Assembly (NCBI RefSeq): GCF_004364285.1
Contig: NZ_SOBE01000001.1
Coordinates: forward strand, 496,001-560,000
DNA from: Frigoribacterium sp. PhB116
GTDB taxonomy: Bacteria; Actinomycetota; Actinomycetes; Actinomycetales; Microbacteriaceae
Length of the DNA: 64,000 bases
Reading direction: 5' to 3'
The notes beneath the pieces are model-generated. The model did no database searches. It was not told the origin of the DNA and worked only from the letters and a program-made list of their open reading frames with translations. The position numbers and the translations under genes were made by a program. Shown here piece by piece: positions 15,638-24,320 of the stretch. Position 1 is the stretch's first letter; each line of letters begins with the position of its first letter.

Positions 15638-15778
15638 GCGAACACCTTCCACTTCATCTGCACTGGGTCTTTCGGGCAGTACTAGGACCCATGTCAAGTC
15701 CCCATGGCTGAGCGCGCCGACGAGAGTCGAGCACCTGCACGGGACATGAACGGGTCCGACTCCGATTATTGCACGTCT

Positions 15779-15795
15779 GGTCGGCGGCGCCGACC
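15779..15795 (-). terminator. Possible terminator of the MFS gene
   Basis: GGTCGGC/GCCGACC, a 7-bp stem with a 3-base loop, 18 bases after the stop of the leftward MFS gene. No U-tract follows, so this is tentative. Confidence 0.35.
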
Positions 15796-15812
15796 ACGGG
15801 CCGCCCTCGGCG

Positions 15813-17153
15813 TCAGGAACTCCGCCGACGGCGGGTCTGCCATCTCCTGTTCAGTGCAACCCACAAGGGGGCCACCTGGATTCCCTCCTCGAGGCGCAGG
15901 AGGCGCCGGGTGCGTCGGCGCTCCAGGACGAGGCAGACGACGCCTCCGCCGACGACCACGTACTGGACGAGGAACGCGACGCGGAACGACTCGAACGAGA
16001 AGAGGTCGCTCGGCGCCCCGCCGGCCACCCGTGCCGCGTCGAGCTGGTCGAGCACGACGCCGATGAGGAACATCATCACGAAGCTCGCGAGGAAGCCCCC
16101 GACGTTGACGATGCCGTTGGCCACGCCGAGGCTGCGCATCGGGTTGAACGACCGGGCGAAGTCGAAGCCGATGAGGCTGCCGGGGCCCCCGACGCCGAGC
16201 ACCACCACGAGGACGAACGCGAGCCACTGCGGGGGCTGCCCCGGCCAGGCCAGCAGGACGGTCCACGTGATCCCCAGGGCCGCGACGATGCCGAGGACGA
16301 GGTTCGAGCGCCGGAGCGGGAAACGGGCCGTGAGCAGGCCGAGGACCGGGCCGGCCACGACGCCGGAGGCGACGAGCAGCGTGAGCATGCCGGATGCCTG
16401 CGTCGCCGTGAAGCCGAGCGCCCCGACGAGGAAGGGGACGCCCCAGAGCAGGCTGAAGACCGTCCCGGACGACTGCGTCACGAAGTGCGACCAGAAGCCG
16501 AGGCGGGTGCCGGGTCGCCGGATGCTCTCCCCGAGCTGACGACCGGCGTCGCGCCAGGTCGTCCCGGCCGACTCGGCGGGGCGTCCGAGCGGGGAGTCCC
16601 GCACGACGACCACCACGAGGACGACGGCGACCACCGAGAGGCCCGCCGCGCCGAGGAAGGCCGGCTGCCAGCCGCTGCCGTGCAGGACGATCGAGAGGGG
16701 CACCGCCGAGAGTACCTGGCCGAGCTGGCCGACGTTGCCGGTCCACTGCGAGATCTGGGGCAGGATCGGCCCTCGGAACCAGGCGGGCAGCAGGCGGATG
16801 ACGCTGATGAAGGTCATCGCGTCGCCCGCGCCCACGAGGACGCGCCCGACTATGGCGACGCCGATGTGCGGGGGCGCGAGCGCGACCACCGACTGCCCGA
16901 CGACCAGCAGGACCCCGCCGGCGACGATCAGGGCCCGGGGGCCGACGCGGTCGAGCAGCACGCCCACGGGGATCTGCAGGCCCGCGTAGACGATCAGCTG
17001 CACGACGGCCAGCGTCGACAGCGTCGACGCCGAGATGCCGAAGATGTGCTGGGCCTCGACCCCGGAGACGCCGAGCGAGGACCGTTGGAGGACGGCGACG
17101 ACGTAGGCCACGACGGCGGCGCCCCAGACGAGCCAGGCGCGCGACGAGTTCAC
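15813..17153 (-). CDS. MFS transporter
   Basis: A 446-residue major facilitator with about 12 hydrophobic segments. The N-terminal half carries the loop 2-3 signature [15 protein letters not shown], a relaxed form of the MFS motif A. The family start ([26 protein letters not shown]) is seen in actinobacterial permeases of unknown substrate. The GTG start at 17153 follows TAGGGT by 6 bases, suggesting a leaderless transcript. It stands between sigA and the PAC2 gene with no linked enzyme, so a substrate cannot be proposed. Confidence 0.85.
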   Translation of the reverse strand: MNSSRAWLVWGAAVVAYVVAVLQRSSLGVSGVEAQHIFGISASTLSTLAVVQLIVYAGLQIPVGVLLDRVGPRALIVAGGVLLVVGQSVVALAPPHIGVAIVGRVLVGAGDAMTFISVIRLLPAWFRGPILPQISQWTGNVGQLGQVLSAVPLSIVLHGSGWQPAFLGAAGLSVVAVVLVVVVVRDSPLGRPAESAGTTWRDAGRQLGESIRRPGTRLGFWSHFVTQSSGTVFSLLWGVPFLVGALGFTATQASGMLTLLVASGVVAGPVLGLLTARFPLRRSNLVLGIVAALGITWTVLLAWPGQPPQWLAFVLVVVLGVGGPGSLIGFDFARSFNPMRSLGVANGIVNVGGFLASFVMMFLIGVVLDQLDAARVAGGAPSDLFSFESFRVAFLVQYVVVGGGVVCLVLERRRTRRLLRLEEGIQVAPLWVALNRRWQTRRRRSS

Positions 17154-17159
17154 CCGACG

Positions 17160-17165
17160 ACCCTA
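17160..17165 (-). promoter_or_regulatory. Candidate -10 of the MFS gene (leaderless)
   Basis: TAGGGT on the minus strand, 6 bases before the GTG start. Confidence 0.4.
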
Positions 17166-17224
17166 GCTGGAGTCGTGCGTCCTCGATTCCTGGCCGTGCG
17201 AGACGGCCGTGGAGCGGTCGGGGG

Positions 17225-18139
17225 TCAGGACTCCTCGTCGCTGCGCCGGCCGGCGAGGAAGCGCTCGAGCTCGGCGGCGAGGACGTCCGCGGAGGGGACC
17301 TGGCCGTCCTGGTCGGTGAGCGGCGACGGGAGCGGGTTGCCCTCCATGTAGGTGTCGTGGCGTTCCTCGAGCGTGGAGACGAGCCGCGAGAGCTCGTGGT
17401 TGCCCTGCACCTGCTCGTCGACCTTGGCGAGGAAGTCGCGCCCCTCCGAGCGGAGCCGGTCGGTGGGGAAGATCAGTCCCGTCGCCGCGCTGATGCTCGA
17501 GAGCGCCGCGACGGCGGCGTCCGGGAACTCGGTGTCGGCCAGGTAGTGCGGCACCAGGAGGACGAAGCCCGCGGTGGGGTGGCCGGAGTCGCCGAGCCGC
17601 TGCTCGACGAGGTGCAGTGCGTTCGCGGGCGCCTGGGTCACGGGCCGCCACACCGACAGGGACTCGACGAGGTCGGACCGGTTGCCGCTGACCGTGACCC
17701 CGATCGGACGCGTGTGGGGCACGGGCATGGGTATCGAGTGGACCCACGTGGTCGTCGAGACCCGGTAGCGACGCACGAGGTCGACGACGGCGGAGGTGAA
17801 CCGCTGCCACTGGAAGTCGGGCTCGAAACCGGACAGGAGGAGGAAGGGCTGTCCGATGTCGTCCCTCATCAACCGGAGCGAGAGGGTCGCCGTCGAGACC
17901 TCGGAGATGTGGTCCTGGTCGAACGTGAAGACGGGGCGACGGGCGCGGTAGTCCAGGAGCTCGTCGGCGTCGAAGGAGGCGACCATCGAGTGGTCGAGCT
18001 CGCCCACGAGGAACTCGGCGAGCTGCCCCACCGCGCCCCCCGCGTCGGAAGAGCCAGTCAGGCCCGCCACGAGCGGCAGCCCCTCGGGCACGTCGGAGGC
18101 GTCGGGAGCGAGGTCGTAGAGTCCGGCGGGGTCGTGCAT
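17225..18139 (-). CDS. PAC2 family protein (proteasome-assembly-chaperone-like)
   Basis: A 304-residue protein of the PAC2 family, related to archaeal and eukaryotic proteasome assembly chaperones and common in Actinobacteria; its role there is unknown. Visible family blocks include LVAGLTGSSDAGGAVGQLAEFL near the N terminus, a YRARRPVFTFD segment and a long C-terminal helical part (TDRLRSEGRDFLAKVDEQV). The ATG at 18139 is favoured because TAGCAT lies 7 bases upstream (leaderless). A GTG at 18169 with GGAGG 6 bases upstream is a serious alternative and would add 10 residues. The gene is divergent from pepA. Confidence 0.85.
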   Translation of the reverse strand: MHDPAGLYDLAPDASDVPEGLPLVAGLTGSSDAGGAVGQLAEFLVGELDHSMVASFDADELLDYRARRPVFTFDQDHISEVSTATLSLRLMRDDIGQPFLLLSGFEPDFQWQRFTSAVVDLVRRYRVSTTTWVHSIPMPVPHTRPIGVTVSGNRSDLVESLSVWRPVTQAPANALHLVEQRLGDSGHPTAGFVLLVPHYLADTEFPDAAVAALSSISAATGLIFPTDRLRSEGRDFLAKVDEQVQGNHELSRLVSTLEERHDTYMEGNPLPSPLTDQDGQVPSADVLAAELERFLAGRRSDEES

Positions 18140-18146
18140 GTCCTCA

Positions 18147-18152
18147 ATGCTA
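18147..18152 (-). promoter_or_regulatory. Candidate -10 of the PAC2 gene (leaderless)
   Basis: TAGCAT on the minus strand, 7 bases before the ATG at 18139; the same hexamer is placed upstream of rnpB. Confidence 0.45.
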
Positions 18153-18213
18153 GGCAACCCGCCCGGCACCGGCCGCCTCCGGCGACGTGCCGAGAGCGAA
18201 CACCCGCGGTGGC

Positions 18214-18219
18214 TACGAT
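18214..18219 (+). promoter_or_regulatory. Candidate -10 of pepA (leaderless)
   Basis: TACGAT, 6 bases before the ATG at 18226. The same hexamer and spacing occur before the membrane protein gene starting at 43618. Confidence 0.5.
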
Positions 18220-18225
18220 CGAGGG

Positions 18226-19701
18226 ATGACCGAGCTCTTCCTGTCCACCACCCGTTCCCCCGCAGCCGAGGTCGAGGCCGACGTCCTCGTCGTCGGGGTC
18301 GTCACGGGGGCCGACGGCCCCTCGGTCACCCGCGACGTGCCCGGCCTGCCCTCGGACCTGCGTGCGCTCGGGGTCAGCGGCGCGCGCGACGAGCTCGTGA
18401 AGCTGCCGAGCACGGGCGCCGCGACGGTGACGGCCCTCGTGGGGCTCGGCGACGTCGTCGACGCCGAGGCCCTGCGCTACGCGGCCGGCGCCGCCGTCCG
18501 CCAGCTGACCGGCGTCGACCGCGTCGTGCTCGACCTGCCCGTCTCGACCGAGGCGGAGGCGCTGGCGGTCCTCGAGGGCGCGGCCCTCGCCTCCTACGAG
18601 TTCGACGCGTTCCGCGGGTCGTCGGCATCGGAGTCGCGCCGTCACGCGCGCACGCTGGTGCTCGCGACCGACCTCGACGTCGAGGAGGCGACGGTGCGGC
18701 AGGCGGCCGTGGTCGCGCAGGCCGTCCACACGGTCCGCGACCTCGCCAACACTCCCCCGCAGCAGATGTTCCCCCAGGCGCTCGCCGACCACGCCGTCGA
18801 GCTCGCCACGGACCTGCCGCTCGACGTGACCGTCCTCGCCGAGGACGAGCTGCGCGCGGGCGGCTTCGGGGGGATCCTGGGAGTCGGCCAGGGGTCCAGC
18901 CGTGGTCCGCGGATGGTCAAGGTCGTCTACGCGCCCGAGGGCGCCTCGAAGCACCTCGCCCTCGTCGGCAAGGGCATCACCTACGACACCGGGGGGCTCT
19001 CGCTGAAACCTGCGGGCAGCATGCTGGGGATGAAGGACGACATGACGGGCGCCGCCACGGTCCTCGCCGTCGTCGTCGCCGCGGCGCGGCTCGAGCTGCC
19101 CGTCCGCCTCACGGCCTGGCTCTGCGTCGCCGAGAACATGCCGAGCGGCACGGCCATCCGGCCCGACGACGTCCTCACGATCCGCGGCGGCACCACCGTC
19201 GAGGTGACGAACACCGACGCCGAGGGCCGCCTCGTCATGGCCGACGGCCTGGTCGCGGCCAGCGAGGAGCAGCCCGACGCGATCGTCGACGTCGCGACGC
19301 TGACCGGCGCCCAGGTCGTCGCGCTCGGCACCCGCACCGTCGGGGTCATGGGCAACGACGACCTCGCGAGCCGCGTGGTCGAGCTCGCCGACCGCGCCGG
19401 CGAGGCGGCGTGGCGCATGCCGCTCCCCGGCGAGCTGCGCAGCCGGCTCAAGTCCGACGTCGCCGACCTCGTCAACGCCACCCCGGGGAACACCGCCGCC
19501 GGCATGTTGCTCGCGGGCGTGTTCCTGAACGAGTTCGTGGGAGAGAAGCAGGGTACGGGAACGCCGCTGCCCTGGGCGCACCTCGACATCGCCGGGCCGT
19601 CGAACAACAAGGGCGGGGGCTGGGGCTACACCGGCAAGGGCTCCACGGGCGTTTCCGTGAGAACGCTGCTAGAGCTGGCCCGCGACTTTTCGGCCGCGTA
19701 G
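18226..19701 (+). CDS. pepA: Leucyl aminopeptidase (M17)
   Basis: Cytosolic metalloaminopeptidase that removes N-terminal residues from peptides. The 491 residues have the alpha/beta N-terminal domain and the catalytic domain with VGKGITYDTGGLSLKP (metal-binding Lys and Asp, catalytic Lys), KDDMTGAATVL (metal Asp), and the M17 signature NTDAEGRLVMAD (Asp and Glu ligands). The ATG at 18226 is chosen over an in-frame GTG at 18187 because the family begins here and a TACGAT -10 lies 6 bases upstream. lpdA and the E2 gene follow in the same direction, an order common in Actinobacteria. Confidence 0.96.
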   Translation: MTELFLSTTRSPAAEVEADVLVVGVVTGADGPSVTRDVPGLPSDLRALGVSGARDELVKLPSTGAATVTALVGLGDVVDAEALRYAAGAAVRQLTGVDRVVLDLPVSTEAEALAVLEGAALASYEFDAFRGSSASESRRHARTLVLATDLDVEEATVRQAAVVAQAVHTVRDLANTPPQQMFPQALADHAVELATDLPLDVTVLAEDELRAGGFGGILGVGQGSSRGPRMVKVVYAPEGASKHLALVGKGITYDTGGLSLKPAGSMLGMKDDMTGAATVLAVVVAAARLELPVRLTAWLCVAENMPSGTAIRPDDVLTIRGGTTVEVTNTDAEGRLVMADGLVAASEEQPDAIVDVATLTGAQVVALGTRTVGVMGNDDLASRVVELADRAGEAAWRMPLPGELRSRLKSDVADLVNATPGNTAAGMLLAGVFLNEFVGEKQGTGTPLPWAHLDIAGPSNNKGGGWGYTGKGSTGVSVRTLLELARDFSAA

Positions 19702-19853
19702 TAGGGTCGAGGAGGCGGGAGCGACCCGCCGAGATCGGTCCCCGGGCGACGCCGCCTCCTCCTCACCGAGGTGGACGCGGACGCGACGCCGACGTCACCA
19801 CGACGGCGCCTCCCCCGCCTCGGGAACCTCCGAACGCACGAGGGAGTTGCTGG

Positions 19854-21227
19854 GTGTCGGAACAGAATTTTGACCTGGTGGTGCTCGGCGGCGGCAGCGG
19901 CGGCTACGCCGCAGCCCTGCGGGCCACCGAGCTGGGGCTGAGCGTCGCGCTGGTCGAGAAGGACAAGCTCGGCGGCACCTGCCTCCACCGGGGCTGCATC
20001 CCGACCAAGGCGCTGCTGCACTCCGCCGAGGTCGCCGACGTCTCGCGTGAGTCCGCGAAGTACGGGGTGTCGACCGACTTCCACGGCATCGACGTCCCGG
20101 CCGTGACGGCTTACCGCGAGGGCGTCGTCGCCAGCAAGTACAAGGGCCTCCAGGGCCTCGTGAAGGCCCGCGGCATCACCGTCGTCGAGGGCGAAGGTCG
20201 TCTGACCTCGCCCACCACCGTCCAGGTGGGCGAGACCACGCTGACGGCCAAGAACGTCGTCCTGGCGACCGGCTCGTACTCGCGCAGCCTCCCGGGCCTC
20301 GAGATCGGCGGCAAGGTCATCACGAGCGAGGCCGCCCTGGCCCTCGACCACGTGCCGGCCCGTGTCGCCATCCTCGGCGGCGGCGTGATCGGCGTCGAGT
20401 TCGCGAGCGTCTGGAAGTCCTTCGGCTCCGACGTCACGATCGTCGAGGCCCTCCCCCACCTCGTCCCCAACGAGGAGGAGTCCATCTCGAAGCAGTTCGA
20501 GCGCGCGTTCCGCAAGCGCGGCATCGGCTTCTCGCTGGGCGTCCGGTTCAAGAGCGTGACGCAGAGCGACGACGGCGTCGTCGTGACCCTCGAGGACGGC
20601 AAGACGATCGAGGCCGACCTGCTCCTGGTGGCCGTGGGGCGCGGTCCCTCGACCCAGGGACTCGGCTTCGAGGAGGTGGGCGTCACCGTCGACCGCGGGT
20701 TCGTCATCACCGACGAGCGACTGCACACCAGCGTCCCCGGCGTGTTCGCGATCGGGGACATCGTCCCCGGCCTGCAGCTCGCGCACCGCAGCTTCCAGCA
20801 GGGCATCTTCGTCGCCGAGGAGATCGCGGGCCTGGCGCCGCAGGTCATCGAGGACACCAACATCCCCAAGGTCACCTACTCCGACCCCGAGGTGGCGTCC
20901 GTGGGCCTGACGGAGGCCAAGGCGGTCGAGAAGCACGGTGCCGACAAGGTGACGAGCTACGACTACAACCTCGCCGGCAACGGCAAGAGCCACATCATCG
21001 GCACCAGCGGCTCCGTCAAGGTCGTCCGCGTCGTCGACGGTCCGGTCGTCGGGGTCCACATGATCGGCGCCCGTGTCGGTGAGCTCATCGGCGAGGCCCA
21101 GCTGGCCGTCAACTGGGAGGCCTACCCGGAGGACGTCGCGCCCCTGGTGCACGCCCACCCGACCCAGAACGAGGCTCTCGGAGAGGCGATGCTGGCCCTG
21201 GCCGGCAAGCCGCTCCACGCGATGTAG
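19854..21227 (+). CDS. lpdA: Dihydrolipoyl dehydrogenase (E3)
   Basis: Flavoprotein that reoxidises dihydrolipoamide on the E2 subunits of 2-oxoacid dehydrogenase complexes, reducing NAD+. The 457 residues contain the FAD dinucleotide fold VVLGGGSGGYAAALRA, the redox disulfide GGTCLHRGCIPTKALL, the NAD fold AILGGGVIGVEFASVW, the second FAD motif TSVPGVFAIGDIV, and the C-terminal His-Glu pair HAHPTQNEALGEAM. The GTG start at 19854 follows GAGGGAG by 7 bases and gives the normal family length. It lies 88 bases before the E2 gene and probably forms an operon with it. Confidence 0.96.
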   Translation: MSEQNFDLVVLGGGSGGYAAALRATELGLSVALVEKDKLGGTCLHRGCIPTKALLHSAEVADVSRESAKYGVSTDFHGIDVPAVTAYREGVVASKYKGLQGLVKARGITVVEGEGRLTSPTTVQVGETTLTAKNVVLATGSYSRSLPGLEIGGKVITSEAALALDHVPARVAILGGGVIGVEFASVWKSFGSDVTIVEALPHLVPNEEESISKQFERAFRKRGIGFSLGVRFKSVTQSDDGVVVTLEDGKTIEADLLLVAVGRGPSTQGLGFEEVGVTVDRGFVITDERLHTSVPGVFAIGDIVPGLQLAHRSFQQGIFVAEEIAGLAPQVIEDTNIPKVTYSDPEVASVGLTEAKAVEKHGADKVTSYDYNLAGNGKSHIIGTSGSVKVVRVVDGPVVGVHMIGARVGELIGEAQLAVNWEAYPEDVAPLVHAHPTQNEALGEAMLALAGKPLHAM

Positions 21228-21314
21228 TCGCAGCCCCGTCACATCCGCACCACCCGCACACTTCCGCACCACCCGATCACACAGACACACGATGTCTTCG
21301 AAGGAGTCCCCCGC

Positions 21315-22841
21315 ATGAGCGAATCCGTCAACCTCCCGGCACTCGGAGAGAGTGTCACCGAGGGCACGGTCACCCGCTGGCTGAAGAACGTCGGCGACCG
21401 GGTCGAGGTCGACGAGCCCCTGCTCGAGGTCTCGACCGACAAGGTCGACACGGAGATCCCCTCCCCCGTCGCCGGTGTCATCGAGGAGATCCTCGTGCCC
21501 GAGGACGAGACCGTCGAGGTCGGGACCGCTCTGGTCCGCATCGGCGACGGCAGCGGCCAGGGCGACGACTCCTCCGACGACGCTCCTGCCGAGGAGACCG
21601 CCGAGGCCCCGCAGGCCGAGAGCCCGGCCGAGGGCGGCCAGGACGAGGCGGACGACGCCGTCGTCGCGTCGTCGGCGGCACCGGCACCCGGCGAGGAGTC
21701 GGACGCCGAAGCCCCCGCACCGGCCGACGACGTCGACCCGGCTCCGGCGACCGAGCAGCCTGCCGACCAGGCCCCGGTCGTCCCCGCCGCCGCCCCGGCT
21801 GCCGCGGCGGCCCCCGCGGCGGCAGCGCCCCCCGCAGCGGCAGCTCCCGCTCCGGCGGCGGCCGCTCCTGCAGCTGCTGCCCCCGCAGCCGCCGCACCGG
21901 CAGCTGCTGCGCCGGCGGCCTCGGCCGACTCGTCGTCGGCTCCGACCGGCTACGTCACACCACTGGTCCGGAAGCTCGCTAACGAGAAGGGCATCGACAT
22001 CTCGACCCTCACCGGGAGCGGTGTCGGCGGTCGCATCCGCAAGGAGGACGTCCTCGCTGCCGTCGAGGCCGCCAGCTCGGCGTCCACGACGTCGGCCACG
22101 GCGTCGGCACCCGTCGAGGTCTCGCCGCTGCGCGGCACGACCGTGCCCATGACGCGTCTGCGCAAAGTCGTCGCGGAGCGCGCCGTCCAGTCGATGCAGG
22201 CGATGGCCCAGCTCACGAGCGTGGTCGAGGTCGACGTCACGGCCGTCGCCACGTTCCGTGACGCGAACAAGGCGGCGTTCCTCGAGAAGACCGGCAACAA
22301 GCTGTCCTTCCTGCCGTTCTTCACGCTCGCGGCCGCCGAGGCGCTCAAGGCGCACCCGAAGCTGAACGCCACCGTCGACGGCGACTCGATCGTCTACCCG
22401 GACCACGAGAACGTCAGCATGGCCGTCGACACGGAGCGCGGTCTGCTCACGCCCGTCATCAAGGACGCGTCCGACCTCGACCTGGCCGGCATCGCCGCCC
22501 AGATCGCGGACCTGGCGCAGCGCACGCGCGACAACAAGCTGAAGCCCGACGAGCTGGCCGGCGGCACCTTCACGGTGACGAACACGGGCTCGCGGGGCGC
22601 GCTGTTCGACACTCCCGTGGTGTTCCTCCCCCAGGTCGCCATCCTTGGCACCGGCGTCGTCGTCAAGCGTCCCGTCGTCGTCCAGGTCGACGGCGCCGAC
22701 GCGATCGCGGTTCGGTCGATGGTCTACCTGGCCCTGTCGTACGACCACCGCATCGTCGACGGTGCGGACGCCGCCCGGTTCCTCGTGGCGGTCAAGACCC
22801 GCCTCGAGGCGGGCGACTTCGCCGGGGTGCTGGGCATCTGA
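21315..22841 (+). CDS. sucB: Dihydrolipoamide acyltransferase (E2) of 2-oxoacid dehydrogenase complexes
   Basis: E2 core enzyme that carries the acyl group on lipoyl-lysine and transfers it to CoA. The 508 residues comprise one lipoyl domain (1-78; lipoylated Lys43 in TDKVDT), a long acidic and then Ala/Pro-rich linker (80-210), a peripheral subunit-binding domain (213-250, YVTPLVRKLANEKGIDIS) and the catalytic domain with YDHRIVDG (His478, Asp482). It is usually annotated sucB. In Actinobacteria, OdhA often carries its own succinyltransferase, so this E2 may instead be the pyruvate dehydrogenase E2 (AceF) shared by both complexes, working with the AceE at 53411-56155 and LpdA next door. Confidence 0.93.
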   Translation: MSESVNLPALGESVTEGTVTRWLKNVGDRVEVDEPLLEVSTDKVDTEIPSPVAGVIEEILVPEDETVEVGTALVRIGDGSGQGDDSSDDAPAEETAEAPQAESPAEGGQDEADDAVVASSAAPAPGEESDAEAPAPADDVDPAPATEQPADQAPVVPAAAPAAAAAPAAAAPPAAAAPAPAAAAPAAAAPAAAAPAAAAPAASADSSSAPTGYVTPLVRKLANEKGIDISTLTGSGVGGRIRKEDVLAAVEAASSASTTSATASAPVEVSPLRGTTVPMTRLRKVVAERAVQSMQAMAQLTSVVEVDVTAVATFRDANKAAFLEKTGNKLSFLPFFTLAAAEALKAHPKLNATVDGDSIVYPDHENVSMAVDTERGLLTPVIKDASDLDLAGIAAQIADLAQRTRDNKLKPDELAGGTFTVTNTGSRGALFDTPVVFLPQVAILGTGVVVKRPVVVQVDGADAIAVRSMVYLALSYDHRIVDGADAARFLVAVKTRLEAGDFAGVLGI

Positions 22842-22864
22842 GCGCGCCACGGTGATCGCGCACG

Positions 22865-24196
22865 TCAGCGACGTAGCACCTCTCTGAGACGCCAGCCGGC
22901 CTCGGTCCTCACCACGAGGACCGAGGCCGGTTCGTCGTCGGCAGTGCGGCAGGCGAGGAGGACGGTCTCCCCCAGCCGTTGCACCTCCGACTCGACGACC
23001 GTGGGCAGCACCAGGTCGCCCGCCGACGCGAGGTCGGCCATGATCCGGGAGTCTCCCGCCGCCACGGGCGACCCTTCCTGGTCGACGGCCGCGAGGCACG
23101 ACGTCGACGGTTCGCGGACGCACGCGACCCGGGCTCGGAGCAGCACCGCGGCCGCCGCGAGCGGGTCGTCGCCCCGTACCGCCGCCTCCTCCGTGCTCAC
23201 CGGCTCGTCAGGGGCGCTGTCCGGGACGGGGACGGCGGTGACCGGGCCGGGCGCCGAGACGGCTGGGCCGGACGGCCGATCGGCAGGGGACGTCACCGCG
23301 GGCGGAGCCGAGTCGGAGCGCCCGAGGCCGGAGTCGCCGCCCCGCGGCACGACGGCTGCCCCCACCACGAGAGACACTGCCACGAGGCCGGCCAGGACCC
23401 AGGCGCGTGGCCTGACCGCCCGCAGTCGGTCGACGATCGGCACGGCCGCGACCGCCTCCCACCAGTCCGCGACGCCGTCGAGGAGCGCGGACTCGGGCAG
23501 GACGCTGGTCCAGCCGGATCTCGGCGGGTCTCCCAGCGGTGGTCGCCAGGCGACCGCCGCCTCCTCGACGCCCGTGCTCGGCACGACGGTCGGCAACGCG
23601 ACGGGAGGAGCCAGGTCGTGGACCCGCTCGACGAGCTCGTCCAGGCAGGTGTCGGCACCTTCCGGGCCCCGCAACCGGGCCCGGTCGCGAGGAGACAGCT
23701 CATCTGCCACGGCCTCGACGAGGGCCTGAGCCCCCTCGGCCGCCGCCACGAGCGGCGCCGCACCGGGCTGTGCGGTCCTGCCGCCGACGAGGACCGGGGC
23801 GCCCCGGTCGTCGAGCACGACGTCCTCGAGGCCGACGCTGCCCAGCGCCGTCCCCCGCCGGGCCAGGTGGGCGACCGCGGAGAGCACGGGGAGCAGGACC
23901 GTGACGGCCTCTCCGGCCGACATCGTGCCGCGGCGCCGAGCCCACCTGTCGAGTCGTTCCCCGCCCGGCTCGTCCGAGACGACCACGAGGGCGCCCTCGT
24001 CGTCGACCATCAGGTCGACCGGGCGGAGGAGGTGCGGGTGCGGCGACGAGCTCGCCGCCGCGACGAGGGCCGGCGACGAGCGACGCAGCAGCACCCGGCT
24101 GCCGTCGGGCGCGGTGCCCCCGACGGCGCCGCCCGGACCGGGGGGCCAGGACGACCCGGACGCGAGCTCGTAGGGGCCGAGTGAGGAGGTGACCAT
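22865..24196 (-). CDS. Membrane-anchored pseudokinase-like protein
   Basis: A 443-residue protein with a degenerate Ser/Thr-kinase domain (residues 1-about 235), one membrane helix (about 285-303, WVLAGLVAVSLVVGAAVV), a Pro/Ser/Ala-rich extracellular linker and a C-terminal domain of about 110 residues. Kinase layout is recognisable: SPHPHLLRPVDLMVDDEGAL (the HPHLV block), GGERLDRWARRRG, and LGSVGLEDVVLDDRGAPVLVG where an active kinase has HGD.....NVLLD.....L.DFG. The catalytic Asp and the DFG Asp are missing and no ATP-binding Lys is obvious, so it should not phosphorylate. The start is the ATG at 24196. It converges on the E2 gene, whose likely terminator lies inside its coding sequence. 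Role unknown; perhaps sensing or scaffolding. Confidence 0.75.
   Translation of the reverse strand: MVTSSLGPYELASGSSWPPGPGGAVGGTAPDGSRVLLRRSSPALVAAASSSPHPHLLRPVDLMVDDEGALVVVSDEPGGERLDRWARRRGTMSAGEAVTVLLPVLSAVAHLARRGTALGSVGLEDVVLDDRGAPVLVGGRTAQPGAAPLVAAAEGAQALVEAVADELSPRDRARLRGPEGADTCLDELVERVHDLAPPVALPTVVPSTGVEEAAVAWRPPLGDPPRSGWTSVLPESALLDGVADWWEAVAAVPIVDRLRAVRPRAWVLAGLVAVSLVVGAAVVPRGGDSGLGRSDSAPPAVTSPADRPSGPAVSAPGPVTAVPVPDSAPDEPVSTEEAAVRGDDPLAAAAVLLRARVACVREPSTSCLAAVDQEGSPVAAGDSRIMADLASAGDLVLPTVVESEVQRLGETVLLACRTADDEPASVLVVRTEAGWRLREVLRR
22896..22930. terminator. Perfect hairpin inside the 3' end of the pseudokinase gene
   Basis: A 15-bp perfect stem (CCGGCCTCGGTCCTC and complement) with a 5-base loop, 55 bases after the E2 stop codon and within the last 22 codons of the opposing gene. 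It is best read as the terminator of the lpdA-sucB operon. Confidence 0.75.
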
Positions 24197-24307
24197 GGGG
24201 CCATCGTGCTGGTCTCCGAGGGGCCGACGCGCGCCTCCTCGTCCCGGCCGGGGACGACCGACTACGGCGAGCCCCCCGGGGAGGACCCACGGCGGCTCGC
24301 GACCCCG

Positions 24308-24313
24308 TATCCT
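24308..24313 (+). promoter_or_regulatory. Candidate -10 of the DUF4191 gene (leaderless)
   Basis: TATCCT followed by 7 bases and the ATG at 24321. Confidence 0.45.
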
Positions 24314-24320
24314 GGTCTGC

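Noticed and set aside
15692-15697. TTGACA as the -35 of a sigA promoter
   Set aside because: No -10-like hexamer lies 16-18 bases downstream on the minus strand, so I did not call a promoter.
18138-19853. A long upstream extension of lpdA in frame with it
   Set aside because: It overlaps pepA in another frame and is Arg/Gly/Pro-rich junk; the family N terminus begins at 19854 behind a good ribosome site.
19626-23123. A 1165-codon minus-strand frame across lpdA and the E2 gene
   Set aside because: It is the shadow of two well-supported plus-strand genes and has no family resemblance.
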